Shown one piece after another: positions 18,080 through 28,133 of a DNA stretch of 64,000 nt; the stretch's first letter is position 1, and the number at the start of each line of letters is the position of its first letter. Source of the DNA: Laspinema palackyanum D2a (GTDB lineage: Bacteria > Cyanobacteriota > Cyanobacteriia > Cyanobacteriales > Laspinemataceae); NCBI GenBank assembly GCA_025370845.1, contig JAMXFF010000022.1, positions 60,270 to 124,269 of the forward strand, given 5' to 3'. A model generated the notes under the pieces. That model did not search any database. It saw nothing but the letters and a program-made list of their open reading frames with translations, and was not told the DNA's origin. The position numbers and the translations under genes were made by a program.

Positions 18080-19678
18080 TTACTTGGCGATCCAAACTTC
18101 AATCATTCCGACGGGAACATGAATGCTGGGATGGTCAAATACTGCTCGGACTGCTTCTGTTCCTCCGAGTTCTTTCAAGCGTTGTAACTGTTTTTTCAGC
18201 TTAGGATTGAAATTAATATGTTGCTCGATCGCCCGTTCGGCGACTGCTGAAGAAGGCTTTCCTTGGGAGAGGTTTTCCAAAAATGCCTGCACTTCAGCAT
18301 ACAACGCATTGATCGGAGTCACCGCTTCTTTGGCTGTCGTCGTCTTGGTCCCAGGAACCTTTTGTGCAACAGGTGCTGCTGCTGAGAGGATGGGTGTATC
18401 CGGCAACTTAGAAGGATTAGCGGGACTCAACTCTTGCGCCTCTGTTCTGTCACCAGACCCGAAATTTCGCACAACTCCCGCCACATCTACCCCCGTACTC
18501 GCCCGCAACTGCTCCAAAAATGATGCCATTTTCCCGGCAGTATTGCCGTTTGTGGTATCGATAGAGGTCAGATTTTGAATTCTCACATTCGGTACCGTAG
18601 AAACCATTGTCTTGAGAAGCGGTTCCAGTTTTTGCAACAGGAAAATCTCGCGCGCTGCGGGTCCGGCAGCTTTCCAGGATTCGGCAAGGCGTTTTGTCCC
18701 CATTGCTTGAGCTCTGCCGTCTTCAATGATTTCAGATGCTTTCCCTTTCGCTTCGGCGATCGCCCGCTTACATTGTGCCTCAGCCGGTGCCACCACATCC
18801 GCTTGTAACTGTTGCTCCACTTGCTTGATGCGCTCGGTTTGCACGGCGACATCCGCCTGAGTTCGCGCCACTTCTGAGCCAATCTCGGCTTCCGCTTCAG
18901 CCACTAATGCAGCCCGAATTGTCTTCGCATCTTGAATGCGGCGATTCGATTCGGCGCGAGTCATTTCCACTTGGCTGGCAATTCGCTTAATCGAGGTACT
19001 TTGGTCATTTTCAGCGGTGCGAATCACAGACTGGGCTTTGGCTCTAGCTTCGGCAATTCGAGCATCCCGGACCAGTTCTGCTCGTTGTTTCCGTCCGATG
19101 GAATCCAAGTATCGCACATCATCGGAGATATTTTGGATTTGCAGGTTATCCAAGACTAAGCCTAACTTTTCTAAATCGTCCTCGGCTTCCTCCAGCAAGC
19201 TTTTGGCAAAGGCGATTTTATCTTCATTAATCTGTTCCGGAGTTAAGGAAGCTAAGACGCCGCGCAAATTTCCCTCTAGGGTTTCTTGGGCGATTTTCTC
19301 GATTTCTTTGCGGGTTTTGCCGAGTAATCGCTCGATCGCATTGTGAATTGTGGGTTCAGTTCCGGCAATTTTTATATTTGCCACCCCTTCGACTTTGAGA
19401 GGAATGCCACCTTTAGAGTAAGCATTGGTCACCCGCAGTTCGATGATCATGTTAGTGAGATCCATGCGGTAGGCGCGTTCTAACAAAGGGAGACGAATGC
19501 TGCTCCCCCCTTTTACCAACCGATATCCCGCCGTGCGATGATCATCCAGGGGACGCGCACTCCCGGCAAAAATTAGCACTTCACTGGGTTGACAGATGTA
19601 ATACAAGTTGTTGATGACCAGTGCGCCTGCACCACCGGCTGCACCTAAAATTGCCAGTAATCCTAGAATAACTTCCAT
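18080..19678 (-). CDS. Flotillin-like SPFH/band 7 protein
   Basis: The 532-residue protein has an N-terminal hydrophobic segment (residues 1-24), then an SPFH domain with the flotillin-type stretch GGIPLKVEGVANIKI and ETLEGNLRGVLASLTPEQINED. A long charged Ala/Glu-rich coiled coil covers ~200-340, followed by a C-terminal LQKLEPLLKTMV segment. Flotillins assemble on the inner face of membranes and organise microdomains. A C-terminal extra part (~440-532) ends in a compact region I do not recognise. It is the third gene of an NfeD-like/flotillin/flotillin set; the 212-bp gap to the second contains a solo repeat arm, so it may have its own promoter. Confidence 0.87.
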   Translation of the reverse strand: MEVILGLLAILGAAGGAGALVINNLYYICQPSEVLIFAGSARPLDDHRTAGYRLVKGGSSIRLPLLERAYRMDLTNMIIELRVTNAYSKGGIPLKVEGVANIKIAGTEPTIHNAIERLLGKTRKEIEKIAQETLEGNLRGVLASLTPEQINEDKIAFAKSLLEEAEDDLEKLGLVLDNLQIQNISDDVRYLDSIGRKQRAELVRDARIAEARAKAQSVIRTAENDQSTSIKRIASQVEMTRAESNRRIQDAKTIRAALVAEAEAEIGSEVARTQADVAVQTERIKQVEQQLQADVVAPAEAQCKRAIAEAKGKASEIIEDGRAQAMGTKRLAESWKAAGPAAREIFLLQKLEPLLKTMVSTVPNVRIQNLTSIDTTNGNTAGKMASFLEQLRASTGVDVAGVVRNFGSGDRTEAQELSPANPSKLPDTPILSAAAPVAQKVPGTKTTTAKEAVTPINALYAEVQAFLENLSQGKPSSAVAERAIEQHINFNPKLKKQLQRLKELGGTEAVRAVFDHPSIHVPVGMIEVWIAK

Positions 19679-19814
19679 TTGGGTCTCCTAATTGGTCATT
19701 TGTCATGGGTCATTTGTAGTTTGTCTTGGGAAGAGGAGGGGACCGGAGGTAGAGTTAGGGAGGGTCAACATCCCATCTTCCCCATCCTCCCTATCTTTTA
19801 ATCCCGTAGGGGGT

Positions 19815-19860
19815 GGACCCCACCCTAACCCTCCCCTTGCCAAGGGGAGGGGACCGGAAG
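19815..19860. repeat. Solo arm of the ~265-bp MITE-like element
   Basis: GGACCCCACCCTAACCCTCC followed by CCTTGCCAAGGGGAGGGGACCGG matches the right terminal repeat of the elements at 30.1 and 55.7 kb almost base for base; the match to 55.9 kb continues into GGAxGTGTA. No left partner is present nearby, so this looks like a remnant or a solo terminal repeat. It lies between the two flotillin genes. Confidence 0.75.
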
Positions 19861-19890
19861 TGTATTCTCCCCATCTTCCCCATCTCCCCT

Positions 19891-21324
19891 CTACACTCGC
19901 TCTACCGTAGATACTTCCGCTTTATCTTCCTTGCTGCGGTTGAGGGTGCCGATGACGTCGATGCCGAGGGTGCGATCGACGCGATCGAGGAATTGTCCGA
20001 CGATTTCGGGATAGGCATTGACTAAACTGGCGATCGACTTGCCGTCGCCATTGTCAATCACATTGATTCGATCAATCTGGACACGCTGGGTAATACTTGC
20101 CACCTCTCGTAGGACCATTTCAATCTGTTGGATTAAGAAGACTTCGGCAGCATCGGTGCCCGTTTCTCGCCAGATTTCGGTAAAGAGGTCGTTAACTTGT
20201 GCGGCAGCTTTGGCATTTTCCTCAAATCCGGCTGCTTCCCCGCGCGATCGCAGCTCTTGTGCTTGTCTTGCTGCTTCTGCGGGGAGGACTTCATCGGCTT
20301 CTAAACGCAGGCGTTCCAGGTCCGCACGGATACTTTGTAGCAGTTGTTCGGCTCTTGCTCGGGCTTCTTTGGCGGCAGCTTTGGTGCGTTCTTCTTCCGA
20401 TCGCGCCTGTTGATCCAGTTCGGCTTGGATTTTCCGCAGTTCGTTATTTTTTTCCTCGATCGCCATCCGCGCCAGGGTTTTGGCGACTTCAGACTCTTGC
20501 TCACTTTGCGCTTCTACCGCTTCTGCTTCAGCCACCGCATTGGATTCGGCAATTTCCGCATCCCGGACGATCGCCGCAATTTGGCGACGTCCGATGGAAC
20601 TGAGGTAGTCTACATCATCGGAGACGCTTTGAATTTTTAAGGTATCAATTTCTAATCCCAGCCGTTGCAAATCATCCTGGACATCATCGGTAATCCGTTC
20701 CGCAAATCGTAGGCGATCTTCGTTGAGTTCTTCAGGGGTTAGGGTGGCAACAACACCCCGCAAATTGCCTTCTAGGGTTTCTCGGGCGACGCGGACAATT
20801 TCCTTGCGATCGCGGTCCAGAAAGCGTTCGATCGCATTGCCGACAATTTCCGGATTGCTGGAAATTTTCACATTGGCGATCGCTTGAATATTCAGAGGCG
20901 TTCCCCCTTTCGCGTAGGCATTTTTCACCTCCACGGGCACCGGCATGGTGGTCAAATCCATCCGCTTCACTGTTTCTAAAATGGGAATACAAATGGTACG
21001 ATGGCGGGTGACTCGATAGCCTAATTCATGGCCTTCTTTAGTTTTCCGTTTCAACCCGGATAAAATTAAAATCTCATTAGGTTTACAGATACAGAGGATT
21101 TTATTTAAAATCCACAAAAATATCAAAAAACCAAAAATTGATAAACCAATCGTCCCGCCGATTGTAATTAATCGATCGGTCGTAGTCGTTTGAGGAGTAG
21201 CGGGGTATGGATCAACTTGAGCAATTTGGAGGGTGGAGAGTTCCTTCTGGGGTTTGCTGGCGATCGCCACTCCAGAATCGGCGGTTTTGGGAGTTGAGAC
21301 AGAGGCTTGAACAATCCGTTGCAT
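19891..21324 (-). CDS. Flotillin-like SPFH/band 7 protein
   Basis: The 477-residue paralogue of the next gene begins with ~50 polar residues, then a transmembrane segment (~52-78), then the SPFH domain with YAKGGTPLNIQAIANVKI and EGNLRGVVATLTPEELNEDR. An Ala/Glu/Arg-rich coiled coil covers ~235-380, then FLIQQIEMVLREVASI. The N-terminal extension is longer than in the neighbouring flotillin. It follows the NfeD-like gene by 96 bp on the same strand, matching the NfeD (YuaF/YqiJ)-flotillin pairing known from other bacteria, in which the partner modulates flotillin assembly. Confidence 0.87.
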   Translation of the reverse strand: MQRIVQASVSTPKTADSGVAIASKPQKELSTLQIAQVDPYPATPQTTTTDRLITIGGTIGLSIFGFLIFLWILNKILCICKPNEILILSGLKRKTKEGHELGYRVTRHRTICIPILETVKRMDLTTMPVPVEVKNAYAKGGTPLNIQAIANVKISSNPEIVGNAIERFLDRDRKEIVRVARETLEGNLRGVVATLTPEELNEDRLRFAERITDDVQDDLQRLGLEIDTLKIQSVSDDVDYLSSIGRRQIAAIVRDAEIAESNAVAEAEAVEAQSEQESEVAKTLARMAIEEKNNELRKIQAELDQQARSEEERTKAAAKEARARAEQLLQSIRADLERLRLEADEVLPAEAARQAQELRSRGEAAGFEENAKAAAQVNDLFTEIWRETGTDAAEVFLIQQIEMVLREVASITQRVQIDRINVIDNGDGKSIASLVNAYPEIVGQFLDRVDRTLGIDVIGTLNRSKEDKAEVSTVERV

Positions 21325-21420
21325 AGTGTTGGCTTCCTTTCAGATTGAGTAAACTAAAGAATGTTCTTCGAGTATTCCGTAAAGCTCAGAGAAAATTGCG
21401 CCCTTCTTTATCTCGTCGAA

Positions 21421-22023
21421 TTATTGGGGTTCGAGCAACTCATTGGAGTCTTCCGACACCACCCACAGACGATTGTTTTTCAGACCCACAATCAAAACTC
21501 GGTCTCCTTTATTAAAAAACCTTGACTCATCAGTAAAGGCCATAAATTCGACATTGGACCCTTTAATATTCACGCGGACCTTGCCTTTGCTTTCACAATT
21601 GAAAGGCAGGAGGACCGTCGCTGAGAAACCGACTAAATCACTAGAACGGGTGAGACTATTGGCATAGCGTTGGCTGAGACTTCTGAGACTCCAAACCATC
21701 GTACTGCCACAAAAAATTCCCATACCCGCCGCAATTTTGGCAACCAGATCGGGAGCCATTTCAGGGCGTAGCCAATTTAAAAACAGTCCAGTTAATCCAA
21801 AAAAACAACTCCCGAAGGTCCAAAATTTTAGACTAAAGAACGGCAAAATGAACATCCGCTTTAGCCAACCTCCCCGTTTGAACTGGTTCAACTTCTGAGA
21901 GTGATCAGAAATTTCTAGGTCCGCATCAAAGGCTACCCCGAAATCTGCACCGTCGAGTCCTCCAATCGCCGCGAACAGGATAAAAAGACCCCCAATGCCG
22001 AAACAAAAAAGATAAATAGGCAT
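21421..22023 (-). CDS. NfeD/YqiJ-like membrane protein with OB-fold tail
   Basis: The 200-residue protein has an N-terminal hydrophobic segment, a short acidic loop, and one or two further membrane segments (~60-115). The C-terminal soluble domain (~130-195) has alternating strands ending FFNKGDRVLIVGLKNNRLWV, like the OB-fold domain of NfeD/YqiJ proteins. It is the first gene of the flotillin set. Identification rests on topology, the small C-terminal beta domain and context; sequence similarity to named members is weak by eye. Confidence 0.68.
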   Translation of the reverse strand: MPIYLFCFGIGGLFILFAAIGGLDGADFGVAFDADLEISDHSQKLNQFKRGGWLKRMFILPFFSLKFWTFGSCFFGLTGLFLNWLRPEMAPDLVAKIAAGMGIFCGSTMVWSLRSLSQRYANSLTRSSDLVGFSATVLLPFNCESKGKVRVNIKGSNVEFMAFTDESRFFNKGDRVLIVGLKNNRLWVVSEDSNELLEPQ

Positions 22024-22349
22024 GATTTTAATAGCCTCGTCTGCATATCAAGGGTTCAGACTCTATTAATTGTCGCAAAAAAAACTCCTAACGTCCAGTT
22101 TTGTTACGAAAATTTGTGATAGGGAGGATTGCCACTGCGGTGACAACAACCGCCCTCCCCCGGAAGTGACGGGAAGCGGGGACCGCCGACAACATCCCAA
22201 CCGAGGGACTGAGGCAATTTCCGCAGCCTCTGGTATCCTGGAGTTGGCCTCAAATCCGGAGAAGTTGCCGCAATCGCGCCGGAGTTGTCGGAAATCGCCC
22301 CACTTTTTCTGAGATAATAATCTGCCTACGTCTAAATAAGGAAACCGTG
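22024..22349. promoter_or_regulatory. Divergent promoter region of proS and the NfeD-flotillin set
   Basis: About 326 bp between divergent genes. A TTGTCG about 20 bp before GATAATAAT near 22287-22320 is a plausible promoter for proS. Short C-rich and G-rich inverted pieces occur around 22140-22200. No open frame is convincing. Confidence 0.4.
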
Positions 22350-24167
22350 ATGCGCTTATCACAAATGTTGTTTGTTACCCTCCGTGAAGACCCCGCAGAA
22401 GCGGAAATTCCCAGTCATAAACTCCTGTTAAGGGCCGGTTATATCCGGCGGATTGCCAGTGGAGTTTATGCTTATTTGCCTTTGATGTGGCGGGTTCTCA
22501 AAAAAGTCTCCAATATTGTCCGCGAAGAAATGGACGCCACAGGTGCTCAAGAATGTCTGTTGCCGCAACTGCAACCGGCAGAGTTATGGCAAGAGTCAGG
22601 ACGGTGGGAGACTTACACCAAGGCAGAAGGAATTATGTTTGCCCTCACCGATCGCCAGGAACGAGAAATGGGTTTAGGACCGACTCACGAAGAAGTGATC
22701 ACCGCCATCGCCCGGGATATGATTCGGTCTTATCGTCAACTTCCCCTCCATTTGTATCAAATTCAAACTAAATTTCGCGATGAAATTCGTCCCCGCTTTG
22801 GATTAATGCGCGGACGAGAATTCATTATGAAAGATGGCTATTCTTTCCATGCAGACGAAGCCAGTTTACAGAAAACTTATGCGGATATGGACTGGGCTTA
22901 TAGCAATATGTTTCGCCGTTGTGGCTTAGAATTTCGCGCAGTTCAAGCGGATTCCGGGGCCATTGGTGGGGCGGCATCCCAGGAATTTATGATTTTAGCC
23001 GAAGCGGGAGAAGATGAAGTTCTTTATACCGAAGATGGTAAATATGCCGCCAACGTAGAAAAAGCCACCTCCTTACCTGCCGATGCGAAACCCAGTGCTT
23101 TTGTTCTCTATGAAAAACGGGAAACTCCCAATACCAACACCATTGATAAACTCTGTCAGTTTCTCAACTGTTCTCCCACGGAAATCGTCAAAAATATCAT
23201 TTATCGGGTAGTCTATGACAATGGGAGAATGGTGTTGGTCTTGGTGAGTATTCGGGGCGACTTAGAAGTGAACGAGGTGAAACTTTATAATGCCTTAAGC
23301 CAACTCGCCCCCAATTATGGCGGAAATGCGATTATTGCCCTGGATATTCCTTCGGAACAAGTCCAACAACAATTAACCCTCAAACCCTTACCGATCGGAT
23401 ATATGGGTCCAGATTTAGCCGATAACTATATCACACCGGCAGAACATTTGCAACCGGAGTTTTTACGATTTGCCGATCGCACTGTCGTGGAGTTAAAGAA
23501 TTTTGTCACCGGGGCCAATGAGACCGGCTATCATGTTGTCGGTGCCAATTGGGGGGAACAGTTTCCTTTAAGCGATCGCATCGTCGATTTACGCAAATCC
23601 CAAGCAGGCGATCGGGCGGTTCATAACCCCAGTCAACTCCTCAAAAGTGCCAGAGGCATCGAAGTCGGGCACATCTTCCAACTGGGGACTAAATATTCCC
23701 AAGCTTTGGGGGCAACCTATACCAATGAACAAGGAGATAGCGTCCCCTTAGTCATGGGATGTTATGGCGTAGGAGTCTCCCGATTAGCTCAGGCTGCCGT
23801 AGAGCAATCTTATGATAAAGATGGCATCATTTGGCCTGTGGCGATCGCCCCCTATCATGCCATTATTTGCATTCCCAATATTTCCGATGCTGAACAGGTG
23901 GAAGTCGCAGAAAACCTCTACAAGGAACTCAATGCCGTCGGCATCGAAACCTTGTTAGATGACCGGGAAGAACGGGCAGGAGTCAAATTTAAAGATGCTG
24001 ATTTAGTAGGAATTCCCTATCGAATTGTGACGGGCCGTTCTCTCAAAGCCGGTAAAGTAGAAGTCGTTGAACGGGCCACGAAAACTTCCCATGAAATTAC
24101 CATTTCTGAAGTTGCGGCTACCCTCAAGCAATGGGTTGATGAGGCTTTGTCTTCGGCGGTTAGGTAA
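22350..24167 (+). CDS. proS: Prolyl-tRNA synthetase (bacterial type)
   Basis: A 605-residue class II aminoacyl-tRNA synthetase that charges tRNA-Pro. It begins [19 protein letters not shown] and shows class II motif 2 ([22 protein letters not shown], with the Arg binding ATP). The INS editing domain lies in the middle (~residues 225-400), and motif 3 is [13 protein letters not shown]. The C-terminal anticodon-binding domain includes [18 protein letters not shown]. Full bacterial-type length. ATG 22350 follows AAGGAAA at good spacing; a GTG directly before it is not needed. Confidence 0.97.
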   Translation: MRLSQMLFVTLREDPAEAEIPSHKLLLRAGYIRRIASGVYAYLPLMWRVLKKVSNIVREEMDATGAQECLLPQLQPAELWQESGRWETYTKAEGIMFALTDRQEREMGLGPTHEEVITAIARDMIRSYRQLPLHLYQIQTKFRDEIRPRFGLMRGREFIMKDGYSFHADEASLQKTYADMDWAYSNMFRRCGLEFRAVQADSGAIGGAASQEFMILAEAGEDEVLYTEDGKYAANVEKATSLPADAKPSAFVLYEKRETPNTNTIDKLCQFLNCSPTEIVKNIIYRVVYDNGRMVLVLVSIRGDLEVNEVKLYNALSQLAPNYGGNAIIALDIPSEQVQQQLTLKPLPIGYMGPDLADNYITPAEHLQPEFLRFADRTVVELKNFVTGANETGYHVVGANWGEQFPLSDRIVDLRKSQAGDRAVHNPSQLLKSARGIEVGHIFQLGTKYSQALGATYTNEQGDSVPLVMGCYGVGVSRLAQAAVEQSYDKDGIIWPVAIAPYHAIICIPNISDAEQVEVAENLYKELNAVGIETLLDDREERAGVKFKDADLVGIPYRIVTGRSLKAGKVEVVERATKTSHEITISEVAATLKQWVDEALSSAVR

Positions 24168-24572
24168 CATGAGCAGGACTTACGCAGACTGTAAGGGAAC
24201 TCCAAAAAATAAAACCAGCAAAAGGTTTGTAGTAACCCCTTGACGGGGTTTCTTTAAAGATGACTCCGTTCATGAGTCACTACGAACGTTTGGAGGATTT
24301 ATATTTTGCAATCCCCTAAGAAGAATTCACCCGAAATGTAGAGGCGATAAAGCGATTCGCTTGGATGCCTCTACAGTTAGATTTTAGGGTTAAAAATTGC
24401 GTAAGTCCTGTTGCTGATAAACCCTACCCCTTTCCCAGGAGTGTGAGCATCTTGCTCCCTATTCCTTTGCAGGGAGCAAGATGCTCCCACTCCTGAATTT
24501 TCCGGGGATAATAAATTCAGACTCGCGATAGAAACCTCGATACCCGATACTCCCCTCTCTCATCAAACCTGA
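24168..24572. other. Intergenic space filled by palindromic elements
   Basis: This 405-bp gap between proS and the DUF2993 gene contains the composite element at 24174-24410 and then a hairpin in which AGGAGTGTGAGCATCTTGCTCC is answered by GGAGCAAGATGCTCCCACTCCT (about 24437-24497). No coding potential is apparent. Confidence 0.6.
24174..24410. mobile_element. Composite MITE-like element, one family nested in another
   Basis: CAGGACTTACGCA (24174-24186) and TGCGTAAGTCCTG (24398-24410) are exact inverted termini. The same termini bound a 103-bp element at 52393-52495. Inside lies a second family starting AGGGAACTCCAAAAAATAAA (about 24193), with two GTAGT-palindromes and ending near 24320; its relative is at 41428-41553 in the opposite orientation. 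The remaining part carries the AATGTAGAGGCG...CCTCTACA hairpin seen in the 52.4-kb copy. No transposase is encoded. Confidence 0.75.
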
Positions 24573-25364
24573 ATGGAATTTTTCACCCTTCTGCTCACCA
24601 GTCTCTTTACTCTAGTCTCTCCTGCGGGGATTGCCTTAGATACTTTGGCGGAACAAAATATTCGCAGTCGCCTCTCAGCAGCAGAAGAACTCGAAGTCCG
24701 CATTGATAACACCCCCAGTTATCAATTACTCGATGGAAAGGTCGATCGCCTGCGAATTGCGGGCCGGGGATTATTCTTAATCCCGGGATTAAGACTGGAT
24801 ATTTTAGAAATAGAAACCGACGCCATTGATGTCAATCCTAGAGAGTTCGGACGAGGTTCTGGAAATAGCCCAATCCGGGGTTTACAAAAACCGTTACAGG
24901 CGGCAGTTCGAGTTGCGGTAACCGAGGCCGATATCAATACGGCCTTGCAGTCCCCGGAACTTTATAATCAAATGCAAACTGTAGCCTTGAGCTTATTTGA
25001 TTCTCCCTTAATTCAACAAATTGCCACCCGTTATACCCTAGTTAATCGGCAAGTTACTTTTTTACCCAATAACCGAGTCCGATTCCAATCTCAAATTCAA
25101 GAACGGGGATATAATGACTTCCTAACCTTAACCGTAGAAACCGGCATCAATATCATTGAGGGTCAACAATTACAACTGCTTTCCCCCGCCGTGTGGGTGA
25201 ACGATCGCCCTGCACCCCGACGATTAGTCACGGGACTCTTAGATTTAACCCGCCGGTTTAATTTACAGCGCTTAGAAAATCGAGGTCTGCGATCGCGGGT
25301 TTTGCAATTTAACCTCACCCCAGGCGGGGCAGAAATTGCCCTATTTGTGGCACTCAACCCTTAG
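24573..25364 (+). CDS. DUF2993 (LmeA-like) protein
   Basis: The 263-residue protein starts with a hydrophobic signal-like segment (MEFFTLLLTSLFTLVSP), followed by the DUF2993 pattern: AEELEVRIDNTPSYQLLDGKVDRLRIAGRGL, a VTEADINTAL motif, and late strands ending FNLTPGGAEIAL. DUF2993 proteins are envelope proteins; the actinobacterial LmeA binds lipid. The cyanobacterial role is unknown. It is closely related to the gene at 28134, sharing the N-terminal LVSPxGxxxD and RLRxAGRGL blocks, with a HEAT gene between them. Confidence 0.85.
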   Translation: MEFFTLLLTSLFTLVSPAGIALDTLAEQNIRSRLSAAEELEVRIDNTPSYQLLDGKVDRLRIAGRGLFLIPGLRLDILEIETDAIDVNPREFGRGSGNSPIRGLQKPLQAAVRVAVTEADINTALQSPELYNQMQTVALSLFDSPLIQQIATRYTLVNRQVTFLPNNRVRFQSQIQERGYNDFLTLTVETGINIIEGQQLQLLSPAVWVNDRPAPRRLVTGLLDLTRRFNLQRLENRGLRSRVLQFNLTPGGAEIALFVALNP

Positions 25365-25548
25365 ACGAGAGCGGAAAGACCAACCCCCGACGTCCCCGGT
25401 GGTGAATGTCTCCGGGACTCCTCGGGTTTGTCTGATCAAAGCACTCCGGTGTGAGTTACCACCCTAACCGAGGAATCCTAGTGGTGTGCCTCCACAGACA
25501 AGGGGCAGATATTCAGATAGACTGAGCTAGAGGAGTATTGAAAATGGT

Positions 25549-27891
25549 ATGGATGTGGGGGACAGTATGAACGCCGAACGGTTTGCTTTTAAGCTGATTG
25601 TGGAAAAAACTGAAAATTGGGGACAAGACCCCGTAACCCTACCGGACAATCTACCTCGTTCTGAGGCTGGGGAAAAAGCCCTCAGTGAATTTTTGCAAGT
25701 GATGCAGCTTGAACTAGAGGATGCTCGCTTAGAGGAGTCGCAGGTGCAGGAGTACCGGGAACCCCTAACGCAATTCGTCTTGCAACCGTTGGTACAGGAA
25801 ACCCTGTTAGGGGTTTTTGACAAAGACTGCAAAACTATCTCTACAGAGACTTTAGCGCAAACCTGGACTCAGCTCAATTTGAAGGCCCTCCCCCAAGGGT
25901 TTAATTGGGAAGCTGTAGCGCGAATCTATTTCAAACAAATTAAAGCCTTTGTTCACGCCAGAGAATTAGTCGATCGCCTGCGGAACTCCAACGGAGAAGA
26001 TGCCCTCACCCTGGATGACATCAAACGAAATGTATTTCTGGAACATCTGTTTGATGAACCCTGGCATGAAGTGATGCGGCAAATCGTCAGGATGATTGCG
26101 CCGGAATTGGCGGCAGAATTACTCGATTCTCTGATAGAAAACCAAGTCGAACCCTCGAACTTTACTCACTTATTTGTAGCGGCAGAATGTCTGGCGGTTT
26201 TGCCCGATCGCACCGCATTGACACAGACAGCGAATCAACTGCGCGATCGCCTGCAATCCTTAACCCAATATCCGGAAGTGGATGAACTCATCCTCACCCG
26301 CCTGCGGGCCATTTCCACCCTGGCGCGAGTCTGGAAAACGGACCCGGATACCCTCCCCTGGTTACAATCCCTGGTAGAATCCCCCGTTGCTGAAACCATC
26401 CGCATGAGTGCGGTGGATGAAATCGCCCTCTGTTGGAAAGAACGCCCAGAGATTCTCTCCTGGCTCAAAACCTTAGCACAATCGCCCGTTGCTGAAATTA
26501 CCCGGGTGAGTGCGGTGCGATCGCTGGCAACTCACTACCGCCAGGACCCAGAAATTCTCCCCCTGCTCAAAACCTTAGCCCAAAGCGATCGCTATTGGCT
26601 AGTCCGGGAGGCGGCATTAGAAGAGTTGGCCGAGGGATGGCACGATGATCCCCAGACCTTTTCCCTGATTGCGGCGATCGCCCAATCCGATGCCGAGGCA
26701 GATGTGAGGGAGGCGGCCGTAGAAGAACTCGCCAGAGGTTGGAGTCACGACCCGGAAACGGCTGCCTTAATTGGCACTCTAGCCGAGTCTGATGAAGATT
26801 GGCACGTCAGAATTGCCGCCATGCAGCAGTTTGCGATCGCCTGGTATGACAAGCCATCCACCCTAAGTTGGCTAAGAAATCGTGCCCTTTGTGATCCCGA
26901 TTGGCACGTCAGAATTGCCGCCATGCAACAGATCGCTACGGGCTGGTTTGATGACCCCGAAACCGTCGCCTGGTTACGCGATCGCATTGTTTCTGAGGAC
27001 ACCTGGCAGGTGCGCGTTGCTGCCTTACAACTGGCGGCAGCTTGGTTTGAAGACCCGAAAACCTTACCGATTCTCAAAGAAATCGCCTCCTCGGACCGCG
27101 ATCGCCGGGTCCGGGAAGCCGCAGTGCACGAGTTCACTCGCACTTGGAAGGATGACCCGGAACTGTTACCGATTCTCAAATCCCGCGCGACTCAGGACGA
27201 ACATTGGCAGGTGCGCGTCGCTGCCTTACAGCAACTGGCCACCGGATGGTATGACGACCCGGAAACTTTACCGATTCTCAAGGTACAAGCGGTCAATGAT
27301 CAGTCGTCTGATGTGAGAATGACTACCTTGCGAGAACTGGCTTCCGGTTGGTTTGATGACCCCGAAACCTTGCCAATTTTGAAAAGTCGGGCTACCTCGG
27401 ATCAAGGGTGGGATGTGAGAATTGTCGCCCTGCGAGAATTGGCAATGGGTTGGAAGGAACATTCGGAAACTTGGAGCATTGTCAAAAGCTGCGCTCAATC
27501 CGATGACAATTGGGCGGTGCGTCTGGCCGGGGCGATCGAGTTGGTGACCCACTGGCCTCAGAACCCGGAAACCTTGGAGATTGTCAAAGCCCGGGCTTGT
27601 ACCGATGAGGATTCGTTTGTGAGACTCTCGGCCCTGCAACAGCTCGTTAAGGGGGGATGGGATGATGCTGCTGTATTTGCCGTTTTGTGCGATCGCGCCG
27701 TCAATGATCCCTTTGTGCCGTTACAAGATGGTGCGCTCAATCCTCGACTTACGGCCCTAGAAGCCATCGTCCAGTATTATGGGGAACACCCGGACACTCT
27801 CCCCTTACTGCGCGATCGCGCCCAATCTGATCCCGATGAAAAAGTGCGGGCCTTTGCTCAATCCATCTTAGGCACCCCGGGTCCAAACTAG
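25549..27891 (+). CDS. HEAT-repeat protein resembling a NACHT protein without the NACHT domain
   Basis: The 780-residue protein has two parts. Residues ~1-140 resemble the helical N-terminal domain of cyanobacterial NACHT proteins (FNWEAVARIYFKQIKAFV). Then EHLFDEPWHEVMRQIVRMI and HLFVAAECL resemble the segment that usually follows a NACHT ATPase. From ~225 to the end run about seventeen HEAT repeats of ~32-34 residues with the pattern DDPETLPILKxRAxSDxxWxVRxAALxELAxGW. I see no Walker A (GxxGxGK) or Walker B. The NTPase present in related STAND proteins is therefore missing. A scaffold role is likely; other function is unknown. ATG 25549 (or 25567) has GAGG upstream. Confidence 0.8.
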   Translation: MDVGDSMNAERFAFKLIVEKTENWGQDPVTLPDNLPRSEAGEKALSEFLQVMQLELEDARLEESQVQEYREPLTQFVLQPLVQETLLGVFDKDCKTISTETLAQTWTQLNLKALPQGFNWEAVARIYFKQIKAFVHARELVDRLRNSNGEDALTLDDIKRNVFLEHLFDEPWHEVMRQIVRMIAPELAAELLDSLIENQVEPSNFTHLFVAAECLAVLPDRTALTQTANQLRDRLQSLTQYPEVDELILTRLRAISTLARVWKTDPDTLPWLQSLVESPVAETIRMSAVDEIALCWKERPEILSWLKTLAQSPVAEITRVSAVRSLATHYRQDPEILPLLKTLAQSDRYWLVREAALEELAEGWHDDPQTFSLIAAIAQSDAEADVREAAVEELARGWSHDPETAALIGTLAESDEDWHVRIAAMQQFAIAWYDKPSTLSWLRNRALCDPDWHVRIAAMQQIATGWFDDPETVAWLRDRIVSEDTWQVRVAALQLAAAWFEDPKTLPILKEIASSDRDRRVREAAVHEFTRTWKDDPELLPILKSRATQDEHWQVRVAALQQLATGWYDDPETLPILKVQAVNDQSSDVRMTTLRELASGWFDDPETLPILKSRATSDQGWDVRIVALRELAMGWKEHSETWSIVKSCAQSDDNWAVRLAGAIELVTHWPQNPETLEIVKARACTDEDSFVRLSALQQLVKGGWDDAAVFAVLCDRAVNDPFVPLQDGALNPRLTALEAIVQYYGEHPDTLPLLRDRAQSDPDEKVRAFAQSILGTPGPN

Positions 27892-28133
27892 AGAGAGTAT
27901 TTCTGGCTTACCCCTTGACAAAAATCCTCTTTTACCCAGGTCATTTGTCATCGGTCCCTAGGTCATCCGGGGCAACTCACCCCCATCTGGGGTGAGCATC
28001 CCGAGACCCTAAAAACCGTCAGGAGGCCCGAGTTGCTGGGGGAGAGAGGACCGATTTAAGCAACCTACCCACTCCATTTCATCCGCCTTGCCCGTTTCCC
28101 CCCTCTCCTAGCCTAATTCGTTAACAACAAATT

